Origin: Alphaproteobacteria bacterium | GTDB lineage: Bacteria; Pseudomonadota; Alphaproteobacteria; Puniceispirillales; Puniceispirillaceae | Direction of reading: 5' to 3' | Assembly (NCBI GenBank): GCA_011524805.1 | Contig: WTJO01000037.1 | Location: 2,373-7,467, forward strand | Length of the DNA: 5,095 nt | In this document: piece by piece, positions 1-5,095 of the stretch | Position numbering within the stretch: the first letter of the stretch is position 1 | Layout: the number at the start of each line of letters is the position of its first letter | Position numbers and translations under genes: made by a program | Notes under the pieces: generated by a model | The model's input: only the letters and a program-made list of their open reading frames with translations | The model's database searches: none | Told to the model about the DNA's origin: nothing

Positions 1-33
1 ATCGCCTACTCAGATTATCACTTAGCCTGATTA

Positions 34-1395
34 TTATTTACCAATACAAAACCGTGAAAAGATGTGGTCTAGCACATCTTCAACATCAATATAGCCTAAA
101 ATCCGTGACATAGCCTGAGCGGCGGCACGAAATTCCTCTGCTACCAGTTCTGTCTGTCTGGCAATATCAAGCTGTCTTGCAGCACATAGATGGTGATAGG
201 CGGTTGTGAGCGCTTCTCTATGACGTGCCCGTGTAATGATGGCATTCCCTGTCTGGTGATTTGTCACAGATAAATAGCGCTCAAGCGTCTGTTCAAGCCT
301 GATGATATCCTCATCTCGATGCAAAGACAGATGCAGTTGCTCAAATCCGGCTGGGGGCCGGTTATGTTGCGGCTCTGGCGATGATAGATCAGCCTTATTG
401 GCAATAATCAGTGCATTGGTGTCAAACCAGTCCAGAATTGGCGCTATGTCTGTCTGCCAGTCAGGCTGTGAGCCATCAACCATAATCAGACGGAAATCTG
501 CAGATTTGGCATGTTCACGCGCCAGATCAATTCCCTGACGTTCAATATCATCATCTGTCTGCCTGATGCCGGCAGTATCTTGCAGAATCACCGGAATACC
601 GCCAATATCCAGCCTGACCTCTATCACATCTCTTGTAGTGCCTGCCTGATGTGAGATAATCGCCGCCGGCCGTTTTGCCAGCGCATTTAGCGCTGTTGAT
701 TTTCCGGCATTTACAGGCCCGATAATCGCCACCTTTATGCCTGAGCGGATTATCTCGCCTCTATGATGATCATCCAGTATCTCTGCCAGAGAGGTAATCA
801 GCCTGTCTAGCGCTTCTGTCATTTCGGTATCTAGTGCTGGCGGTAGTTCTTCATCGGCAAAATCAATCAGGCTTTCAAGCATCGCCGCCTGAGCTATAAT
901 CGTCTCACGCCACGCAGATACTGGCTGTTTCAGCCTGCCATGCATCTGGGCGGTCGCCTGTTCCCGTTGCAGGCTGGTTTCCGAATCGATCAAGTCTGCC
1001 AGCCCCTCTGCGGCTGTCATATCCATTTTGTCATTATCGAGTGCCCGCCGCGTAAATTCGCCAGCTGTCGCCATCCTGAACCCTGACGCATTGCCAAGCA
1101 CTGTCAAAATATCCTGAATAACAGCAGATGAGCCATGACATTGTATCTCTGCCATATCTTCGCCAGTTGCCGAGGCTGGCCCCTCAAACCAGAAGAAAAT
1201 TACATCATCAATGATATGTTTCTGGCCATCATACAGGCTGAAATAGCCAACCTGACGCGCCGGCAGTTGTCGCGAGACACCAAACAGGGCTGGCACAGTG
1301 CGGCTAAGCTTGCCTGAAATCCTGATTACCGCAATTGCCGATTTTCCCTGAGGAGTGGCAAGGGCATAGATGGTATCGAGAACAGATATGATCAT
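34..1395 (-). CDS. mnmE: tRNA uridine-5-carboxymethylaminomethyl modification GTPase MnmE (TrmE)
   Basis: MnmE is a cytoplasmic GTPase that works with MnmG to place the (carboxymethyl)aminomethyl group on the wobble uridine of certain tRNAs, using a methylene-tetrahydrofolate one-carbon unit. From the ATG at 1395 the protein is 453 aa, almost the same as E. coli MnmE (454). The order is a folate-binding N-terminal domain (about 1-118, starting near DTIYALATPQGKSA), a helical domain, an inserted G domain, and the C-terminal end of the helical domain. G-domain motifs seen: P-loop GPVNAGKS (226-233), GTTRD (252-256), DTAG (273-276) and NKAD (333-336). The protein ends in the family hallmark CIGK (450-453), whose Cys is catalytic. 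An in-frame TTG at 1434 would add 13 residues that do not resemble the family, so the ATG is preferred, although neither start has a strong Shine-Dalgarno. It diverges from ogt. mnmG would be expected just left of the window. Identification is secure. Confidence 0.97.
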   Translation of the reverse strand: MIISVLDTIYALATPQGKSAIAVIRISGKLSRTVPALFGVSRQLPARQVGYFSLYDGQKHIIDDVIFFWFEGPASATGEDMAEIQCHGSSAVIQDILTVLGNASGFRMATAGEFTRRALDNDKMDMTAAEGLADLIDSETSLQREQATAQMHGRLKQPVSAWRETIIAQAAMLESLIDFADEELPPALDTEMTEALDRLITSLAEILDDHHRGEIIRSGIKVAIIGPVNAGKSTALNALAKRPAAIISHQAGTTRDVIEVRLDIGGIPVILQDTAGIRQTDDDIERQGIDLAREHAKSADFRLIMVDGSQPDWQTDIAPILDWFDTNALIIANKADLSSPEPQHNRPPAGFEQLHLSLHRDEDIIRLEQTLERYLSVTNHQTGNAIITRARHREALTTAYHHLCAARQLDIARQTELVAEEFRAAAQAMSRILGYIDVEDVLDHIFSRFCIGK

Positions 1396-1494
1396 AATTT
1401 GCTGACGTAATATATTAACGGGGTTAGAGTTCAAGCGTTAGGATATCAAGTGTGTATAGCATAGTTAACCACAGCATGAACGAAAAGAAAGATT
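1396..1494. promoter_or_regulatory. Divergent mnmE/ogt intergenic region
   Basis: This short AT-rich spacer must hold the promoters of both mnmE (leftward) and ogt (rightward), because the two start codons face away from each other. Reading leftward, TTGAAC (1429-1434) lies 16 bp before TATTAC, which is a poor sigma70 match. Reading rightward, TATAGC and CATAGT near 1456-1464 could serve as -10 elements, but no convincing -35 is present. A TTAACCAC at 1465-1472 differs by one base from the CtrA half-site TTAACCAT. Ribosome binding sites are weak on both sides; ogt has only a purine-rich AAAAGAAAG before its ATG. The function is inferred from the geometry, not from a strong motif. Confidence 0.4.
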
Positions 1495-1986
1495 ATGAAA
1501 TATAAACATACCATTAGCACCCCGCTTGGCTTTATGCGCGCGGTTACAACCGATGACGGGCTATGCAGGCTATTATGGCAGCAACAGCCCTTTAATGATG
1601 CTGATTCGCCTGACCATGTTTCACGTGAAACAACCTCACAGCTTGACGCCTATCTTGCAGGCAGGCTGACAGAATTTGCCGTGCCGTTTGATTTTTCCTT
1701 TATCAGCGCAGCCCTGGCTGGCTGGCTTCAGATAATGCAGACAATCCCCTATGGCAACACCTGCAGCTATGCAGATTATGCCGAGATGTGGGGTAACAGA
1801 AAAGCAGCCCGTGCCGCCGGCGGTGCCTGCCAGCGCAATCCTATACCTATTATCATACCATGCCACAGGGTCGTAAAATCTGACGGCAGTTACGATAATT
1901 ATTCAGGAGGCGCTGATACGCACCCAAGAGATATAGAAAATATCAAACGAAAACAATGGCTTATTGATATGGAGGCTAACCGCTAG
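1495..1986 (+). CDS. ogt: Methylated-DNA--protein-cysteine methyltransferase (Ogt/MGMT family)
   Basis: This is a suicide DNA-repair protein that transfers the alkyl group from O6-alkylguanine (and O4-alkylthymine) to its own cysteine. It has 163 aa, usual for a stand-alone Ogt; the zinc-binding Ada N-terminal domain is absent. The N-terminal ribonuclease-H-like part begins at STPLGFMRAV and includes QLDAYLAGR (49-57). The DNA-binding part has IPYGNTCSYADYA (84-96), an arginine-finger region RKAARAAGGACQRNP (102-116; R106 is probably the finger) and the active site PCHRV (122-126) with nucleophile C123. The C-terminus shows YSGG (136-139) and KRKQWLIDME (151-160), separated by about ten residues more than I expect for the family. 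It is the only plus-strand gene here, divergent from mnmE and convergent with rho, with which it overlaps by 4 bp. Codons 41-46 contain a perfect parS site. The start is supported by the immediate onset of the family N-terminus. Confidence 0.94.
   Translation: MKYKHTISTPLGFMRAVTTDDGLCRLLWQQQPFNDADSPDHVSRETTSQLDAYLAGRLTEFAVPFDFSFISAALAGWLQIMQTIPYGNTCSYADYAEMWGNRKAARAAGGACQRNPIPIIIPCHRVVKSDGSYDNYSGGADTHPRDIENIKRKQWLIDMEANR
1617..1632. other. parS: parS centromere site (ParB binding), inside ogt
   Basis: TGTTTCACGTGAAACA is a perfect 16-bp palindrome identical to the bacterial chromosomal parS consensus (TGTTNCACGTGAAACA in B. subtilis; Caulobacter sites are very similar). It lies in frame within ogt and is read as the last base of H41 followed by V-S-R-E-T. 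This is in the variable linker between the ogt N-terminal strand region and QLDAYLAGR, where a fixed DNA sequence would cost the protein little. ParB loads at such sites and spreads to form the partition complex that ParA moves to the cell pole; SMC is also recruited. I saw no second copy in the window. parA and parB themselves are not in the window, but in alphaproteobacteria they usually lie a few genes beyond mnmE. Confidence 0.93.
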
Positions 1987-3242
1987 CTATTCATCTGTTC
2001 AAAGAAATCCTCATTGGTCTTTGAATGACGCATTTTATCGCTTAAGAATTCCATCGCATCTACAGGTCCCATCTGCATCAGGATACGGCGAAGCACCCAC
2101 ATTTTCGACAATGTCTGCTTTTCAACCAGCAGCTCTTCTTTACGTGTGCCGGATTTGGTGACATCTATTGCCGGGAATACGCGCTTGTCTGACAGCTTCC
2201 TGTCAAGCACAACCTCGCTATTGCCTGTGCCTTTGAATTCTTCAAAGATAACCTCGTCCATCCGCGAGCCTGTCTCGATCAGCGCAGTAGCAATGATGGT
2301 GAGTGAGCCACCTTCTTCTACATTTCGAGCCGCCCCGAAAAACCGTTTCGGACGTTGCAGGGCATTTGCATCCACACCCCCTGTTAGCACCTTGCCTGAT
2401 GACGGTACTACCGTGTTATAAGCTCGTGCCAGGCGGGTGATAGAATCAAGCAGAATCACGACATCCCGCTTATGTTCTACAAGCCGTTTTGCCTTTTCGA
2501 TTACCATATCTGTAACCTGAACATGGCGCACCGCAGGCTCATCAAAGGTTGACGATATAACCTCGCCATTCACAGACCGCTGCATATCGGTCACTTCTTC
2601 AGGGCGCTCATCAATTAACAGCACCAGTAGATAAACTTCTGGATGGTTGGTAGAAATGGCATGGGCAATAGATTGCAACATCATGGTTTTACCGGTACGC
2701 GGTGGTGCCACAATCAGCCCGCGCTGGCCTTTGCCCATCGGAGAGATCAGATCGATCACCCGCGGGGTATTATTTTTATTCTCAGGATTAAATGGCAGCT
2801 CAAAGGTCAGTTTCTCATCTGGATATAACGGCGTTAAATTATCGAAGTTGATTCTGTGACGTACCGCATCAGGATCTTCAAAATTGATAGACTCGACCTT
2901 TAACAATGCAAAATAGCGCTCGCCATCTTTCGGGGCGCGAATCTCGCCTTCCACCGTATCACCTGTGCGCAATCCAAACCGTTTTACCTGTGATGGCGAG
3001 ATATAGATATCATCTGGACCCGGCAGATAATTTGATTCTGGCGCCCGCAAGAACCCAAATCCGTCTGATAGCACTTCAAGTACACCCGAGCCTCTGATCG
3101 TGACAGAATTTTCAGCCAGCTGTTTAAGAATACCAAACATCATATCCTGCGTGCGCAAGGTAGATGCGTTTTCGACTTCCAACTCTTCAGCATAAGCCAG
3201 AAGTTCGGCTGGTGTTTTATTTTTTAACTCTTGAAGATGCAT
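1983..3242 (-). CDS. rho: Transcription termination factor Rho
   Basis: Rho is a hexameric RNA-dependent ATPase/helicase that loads on C-rich unstructured RNA and ends transcription. From the ATG at 3242 it is 419 aa, the same length as E. coli Rho. In order: an N-terminal helical domain beginning MHLQELKNKTPAELL; the cold-shock-like primary RNA-binding domain with RNP1 GFGFLR (61-66); the Walker A APPRTGKT (179-186); the LLVLLIDERPEE segment (205-216); Walker B VVILLDS (261-267); the Q-loop GKVLTGGVDANA (283-294); and the R-loop KGTGN (337-341). No key residue is missing. An in-frame GTG at 3302 would add 20 residues, but it lacks family similarity, while the ATG has AAGG six bases upstream (3249-3252). 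The gene is preceded by a 255-bp leader and its own promoter, and its TAG stop overlaps that of convergent ogt. Confidence 0.98.
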   Translation of the reverse strand: MHLQELKNKTPAELLAYAEELEVENASTLRTQDMMFGILKQLAENSVTIRGSGVLEVLSDGFGFLRAPESNYLPGPDDIYISPSQVKRFGLRTGDTVEGEIRAPKDGERYFALLKVESINFEDPDAVRHRINFDNLTPLYPDEKLTFELPFNPENKNNTPRVIDLISPMGKGQRGLIVAPPRTGKTMMLQSIAHAISTNHPEVYLLVLLIDERPEEVTDMQRSVNGEVISSTFDEPAVRHVQVTDMVIEKAKRLVEHKRDVVILLDSITRLARAYNTVVPSSGKVLTGGVDANALQRPKRFFGAARNVEEGGSLTIIATALIETGSRMDEVIFEEFKGTGNSEVVLDRKLSDKRVFPAIDVTKSGTRKEELLVEKQTLSKMWVLRRILMQMGPVDAMEFLSDKMRHSKTNEDFFEQMNS

Positions 3243-3266
3243 AATAAGCCTTAAGACGTAATAAAT

Positions 3267-3311
3267 GGAAGGGATGCGGAGGGCTGGGATATGCCTATGC
3301 ACAAGATAGGC
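3267..3311 (-). promoter_or_regulatory. Rho leader: rut-like C-rich tract and small hairpin
   Basis: In the rho transcript a small hairpin (stem GCCTAT/ATAGGC, 7-nt loop, 3293-3311) is followed by a 24-nt tract (3290-3267) with 14 C and only 2 G, ending about 25 nt before the rho ATG. C-rich, G-poor single-stranded RNA is the classical Rho utilisation (rut) signature, and E. coli rho is known to be repressed by its own product through premature termination in its leader. I infer a similar negative feedback here. Composition alone does not prove it, and the tract also overlaps the spurious upstream extension of the rho frame. Confidence 0.4.
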
Positions 3312-3419
3312 TGCTCAGGCATGTTTAGGAGGGGGCGCGGCATTTAACAGCAAACACTGCGCCAGAGTAGCGATATCCACTATAGCACAGAATATGCGCC
3401 GTCTACCTGATTATCACAA

Positions 3420-3448
3420 AATCTAAACTTTCCCACCTATAAAGTCAA
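3420..3448 (-). promoter_or_regulatory. Probable sigma70-type promoter of rho
   Basis: On the minus strand, TTGACT (3443-3448, 5 of 6 consensus) is separated by exactly 17 bp from TAGATT (3420-3425, 4 of 6). Transcription would start near 3413, giving an untranslated leader of about 170 nt before the rho ATG at 3242. It lies just after the hemJ stop at 3498, so rho could be transcribed both from here and by read-through from hemE-hemJ, since no intrinsic terminator is visible between hemJ and this promoter. Confidence 0.6.
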
Positions 3449-3497
3449 TAATCATGCAATTTAGCGTCTATCACCAGCAGGCTACGGGCCAGAATTG

Positions 3498-3929
3498 CTA
3501 GAACGGCTCAACAACAGCCATGATAACAATGATGATCATCAATAATGTAGGCGCTTCATTCCAGAACCGGTAACGTTTATCTTTGCGGATTGCTGTATCT
3601 TCCTCAAATTGGCGCCTGAAACGTGCAAATACCATATGGCTGGCAGTCATCGCGATCACACAGGTAATTTTTACCCACATCCACGGCATTGATAATAATC
3701 CTGGATTAAGATGCAGCATCCATAAACCGAACCCCCAGCTTGCGATCATCGCCGGATTCATAATGGCCTTTAGCAGTCGCCGTTCCATCAATTTATATGT
3801 TTCCGAACGCACTGAGCCAATTTCGCTTTGGGCATGATAAACAAATAGGCGTGGCAAATATAACAGCCCTGCCATCCATGACATCACCGCGATAAGATGA
3901 AGCGCCTTAACCCATGAATAATCCATCAT
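3498..3929 (-). CDS. hemJ: Protoporphyrinogen IX oxidase HemJ
   Basis: HemJ is the membrane protoporphyrinogen IX oxidase used by most alphaproteobacteria and cyanobacteria in place of HemG/HemY; it carries out the penultimate step of heme synthesis. The protein is 143 aa with four hydrophobic segments (roughly 8-27, 57-74, 84-103, 126-141), matching the family. Family landmarks are WVKALHLIAVMSWMAGLLYLPRLFVYH (6-32, including the conserved His at 11), the MERRL segment (48-52), the second His region near SH (97-98), and WNEAPTLL (123-130). The C-terminus reads EPF where I would expect KPF. There are two consecutive ATG codons (3929 and 3926); the AAGGG at 3934-3938 is 4 nt from the first and 7 nt from the second, so the second may be the one used. 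It lies 22 bp after hemE on the same strand, so the two heme genes are probably one operon. Confidence 0.92.
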   Translation of the reverse strand: MMDYSWVKALHLIAVMSWMAGLLYLPRLFVYHAQSEIGSVRSETYKLMERRLLKAIMNPAMIASWGFGLWMLHLNPGLLSMPWMWVKITCVIAMTASHMVFARFRRQFEEDTAIRKDKRYRFWNEAPTLLMIIIVIMAVVEPF

Positions 3930-3951
3930 TTTTCCCTTTTATCCTGCATTA

Positions 3952-4971
3952 TTATCTGGCTCTGACATAGTCAACCAGCTCAGCGACATGTTCAGGCGGT
4001 GTGTGCGGCACTACCCCATGCCCAAGATTAAAGATATGCGGTCTGTCCTGCATGATATCAAGCACGCTGTCGATTGAATTGCGCATCTGCTGGCCACCAG
4101 CCACAAGACTTAACGGATCAATATTGCCCTGAAATGTCAGTTCTGGCCGGATATTGCTATGTGCCCAGCCAATATCTGTCATATGATCAAGCGCTACTGC
4201 ATCTATATCAACAGCATTTGTATAGGCTATCAGCCCTTCGCCTAGCCCTTTCGGAAAAGCAATTACCGGCTGATGGATATTCTGTTGTCTCAGGCTTTCA
4301 ATTATTTTTTTATGCGGTGCAATGACTAGCTCTGTTCGAAATTCTGCTGGCACGGCACCAGACCAGCTGTCAAACAGCATTAATACATCTGCGCCTGCTT
4401 TTGCCTGAATCGCAAGAAACCCAACAATCTGCTCAACAAGCACATCGATAATATATCTGCATTGTTTCAGATCGCTATAAATTAGCTGTCTGCTTTCAGC
4501 AAAATCACGAGAACTACCGCCTTCAACCATATAGGTCAGTAATGTCCATGGTGCACCTGAAAAACCGATAAGCGCTGTCTCGGCATCAAGTTTTTCTCTT
4601 GTAAGCGCAATTGCCTTGCTGATAGGGGCATATAATGTTTCCAGCTCAACGCTATCAGGCTGATAAATTTCCGGATTTTCTGCATAGGTTACAAGTTTTG
4701 GGCCTGTGCCCGGGATGAATTGCACATTTCGCTTCATTGCCCATGGCACAAGCAGAATATCTGAAAAAATAATGGCTGCATCAAAACCATACCGTCTAAT
4801 AGGTTGAAGTGTTACCTCAGAGGCTTTTTCACTATCAAGACAGAAGGCGATAAAATTATCTGCTGTTTGTCTGATATTACGATATTCTGGAAGATATCTG
4901 CCAGCTTGTCTCATTATCCAGATAGGCGGCACTTTTGTGTTTTCGCCTTTGAGCGTGTTAATAAATTTCAT
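3952..4971 (-). CDS. hemE: Uroporphyrinogen decarboxylase HemE
   Basis: HemE is a cytosolic enzyme that removes the four acetate carboxyls of uroporphyrinogen III to give coproporphyrinogen III in heme synthesis, without cofactor. It has 339 aa, normal for the family. Signature 1, PPIWIMRQAGRYLPEYR (15-31), contains the substrate-binding arginines R21 and R25. IIFSDILLVPWAM (67-79) holds the key aspartate D71. GFSGAPWTLLTYMVEGG (136-152) is signature 2 and includes Y147. LFDSWSG (199-205) has S202, and FNLGHGVVPHTPPEHV (314-329) holds H318. All expected active-site residues are present. The start is fixed by the near-immediate signature 1; the ribosome binding site is weak. It is the first gene of a hemE-hemJ unit transcribed away from the putative origin, the same arrangement as Caulobacter hemE next to Cori. 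Confidence 0.98.
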   Translation of the reverse strand: MKFINTLKGENTKVPPIWIMRQAGRYLPEYRNIRQTADNFIAFCLDSEKASEVTLQPIRRYGFDAAIIFSDILLVPWAMKRNVQFIPGTGPKLVTYAENPEIYQPDSVELETLYAPISKAIALTREKLDAETALIGFSGAPWTLLTYMVEGGSSRDFAESRQLIYSDLKQCRYIIDVLVEQIVGFLAIQAKAGADVLMLFDSWSGAVPAEFRTELVIAPHKKIIESLRQQNIHQPVIAFPKGLGEGLIAYTNAVDIDAVALDHMTDIGWAHSNIRPELTFQGNIDPLSLVAGGQQMRNSIDSVLDIMQDRPHIFNLGHGVVPHTPPEHVAELVDYVRAR

Positions 4972-4977
4972 CTTGTT

Positions 4978-4986
4978 TTATCCAGA
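4978..4986 (+). other. Near-consensus DnaA box
   Basis: TTATCCAGA matches the consensus TTATCCACA at 8 of 9 positions and has the same orientation as the boxes at the right edge. The same TTATCCAGATA 11-mer occurs again at 4914-4924 inside hemE. It sits between the hemE start codon and the A/T run. Weak boxes of this kind are common in alphaproteobacterial origins, but a chance match cannot be excluded. Confidence 0.4.
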
Positions 4987-4997
4987 TATAAATCGTC

Positions 4998-5022
4998 ATA
5001 TATTATATAAATATATATATAA
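4998..5022. other. Pure A/T run, candidate DNA unwinding element
   Basis: Twenty-five consecutive A/T bases, with alternating TA steps, form the most easily melted segment in the window. It is flanked on both sides by DnaA-box-like sequences, the arrangement expected of the duplex-unwinding element of an origin. It also overlaps the likely -10 element of hemE, so its A/T content may serve promoter melting as well. Confidence 0.6.
5002..5007 (-). promoter_or_regulatory. Possible -10 element of the hemE promoter
   Basis: On the minus strand this reads TATAAT, a perfect -10 hexamer, about 31 bp before the hemE ATG, predicting a short leader of roughly 24 nt. No good -35 is present at 16-18 bp spacing (the best is ACAACA or CAACAA). 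In a pure A/T run a TATAAT can arise by chance, so support is modest. Confidence 0.35.
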
Positions 5023-5076
5023 GTTTGTTGTAGATGATTGAGGGTATGGATATCTGATTTACAGTAAACCATAGGG

Positions 5077-5085
5077 TTATCCACA
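5077..5085 (+). other. Consensus DnaA box
   Basis: TTATCCACA is identical to the high-affinity R1-type DnaA box. I found no other exact copy in the window. It lies 106 bp upstream of the hemE start codon. Confidence 0.8.
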
Positions 5086-5088
5086 AAA

Positions 5089-5095
5089 TTATCCA
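5089..5095 (+). other. Partial DnaA box cut by the window edge
   Basis: TTATCCA matches the first seven bases of the DnaA box and is cut by the end of the window. It is in the same orientation as the perfect box and starts 12 bp after it. The next two bases, outside the window, decide whether it is a full match. Confidence 0.55.

Larger units (their letters stand above)
4972..5095. other. oriC: Putative chromosomal replication origin (oriC), left part
   Basis: This non-coding stretch runs from the hemE start codon to the window edge. It contains a perfect DnaA box (5077-5085), the first seven bases of another (5089-5095), a one-mismatch box (4978-4986) and a 25-bp pure A/T run, all box sequences in the same orientation. 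In Caulobacter and Rickettsia the origin lies immediately upstream of hemE, so position and content agree. The nearby parS supports an origin-proximal location. The rest of the origin would lie to the right of the window, so its full extent is unknown. It also has to hold the hemE promoter. Confidence 0.78.

Noticed and set aside
1396..1434. 13-residue N-terminal extension of MnmE from a TTG codon at 1434
   Set aside because: The family N-terminus begins close to the ATG at 1395, giving 453 aa as expected; the extension has no family similarity and no clear ribosome binding site.
1636..1866. Minus-strand open frame antisense to ogt
   Set aside because: No family motif; it overlaps the conserved Ogt active-site coding region and is a shadow of it.
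2146..2421. Plus-strand open frame antisense to rho (91 codons), and similar frames within mnmE, rho, hemJ and hemE
   Set aside because: They lie wholly opposite strongly conserved genes, show no recognisable motifs, and their length is explained by the codon composition of the real gene.
3243..3302. 20-residue N-terminal extension of Rho from a GTG codon at 3302
   Set aside because: MHLQELKNKTPAELL is the usual alphaproteobacterial Rho start, the ATG at 3242 has AAGG at good spacing, and the extension is just translated C-rich leader.
3379..3407. Second possible rho promoter with a TATAGT -10 (3379-3384, minus strand)
   Set aside because: The -10 is a good match, but the hexamer 16-17 bp upstream (GGTAGA or GTAGAC) is a poor -35, and the TTGACT/TAGATT pair further up is clearly better.
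3430..3497. Intrinsic terminator after hemJ
   Set aside because: Only a 3-bp GGC/GCC stem is found and no U-tract follows, so no hairpin terminator can be supported.
1..5095. CRISPR array, tRNA/rRNA gene, insertion sequence or phage element
   Set aside because: No regularly spaced repeats, no cloverleaf-like sequence, no transposase motifs and no terminal inverted repeats were seen; all space is explained by five genes and short intergenic regions.

Overview
The window looks like an origin-proximal stretch of an alphaproteobacterial main chromosome with moderate-to-low GC content. Four leftward (minus-strand) genes are recognised directly from protein motifs, in the order hemE, hemJ, rho, mnmE when read from right to left. 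From memory, this hemE - rho - mnmE order, continuing to mnmG-rsmG-parA-parB, flanks the replication origin in Caulobacter, Rickettsia and relatives. The use of HemJ for protoporphyrinogen oxidation and the alpha-like Rho N-terminus agree. I cannot name the genus; a marine lineage such as SAR116 would fit, but this is only a guess.

Layout. At 1-33 is the short space after mnmE, in which mnmG would be expected to follow just outside the window. At 34-1395 is mnmE (tRNA wobble-uridine GTPase, minus). At 1396-1494 is a divergent intergenic region. At 1495-1986 is an ogt-type O6-alkylguanine-DNA alkyltransferase, the only plus-strand gene. At 1983-3242 is rho (minus), whose stop codon overlaps that of ogt on a shared CTAG. 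At 3243-3497 is a long rho leader with a good sigma70-type promoter and a C-rich, G-poor tract near the start codon. At 3498-3929 is hemJ and at 3952-4971 is hemE, separated by 22 bp and probably cotranscribed. At 4972-5095 is non-coding, very AT-rich DNA with DnaA-box sequences that runs off the right edge.

Two chromosome-maintenance signals stand out. First, a perfect 16-bp parS centromere palindrome (TGTTTCACGTGAAACA, 1617-1632) lies inside the ogt coding sequence, where it is translated as HVSRET. Second, the region upstream of hemE carries a consensus DnaA box (TTATCCACA, 5077-5085), the start of a second one at the window edge, near-consensus boxes, and a 25-bp pure A/T run. This is the expected position and composition of oriC. 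The window therefore appears to hold a ParB-loading site and the edge of the replication origin about 3.4 kb apart, with heme, transcription-termination and tRNA-modification housekeeping genes between them.
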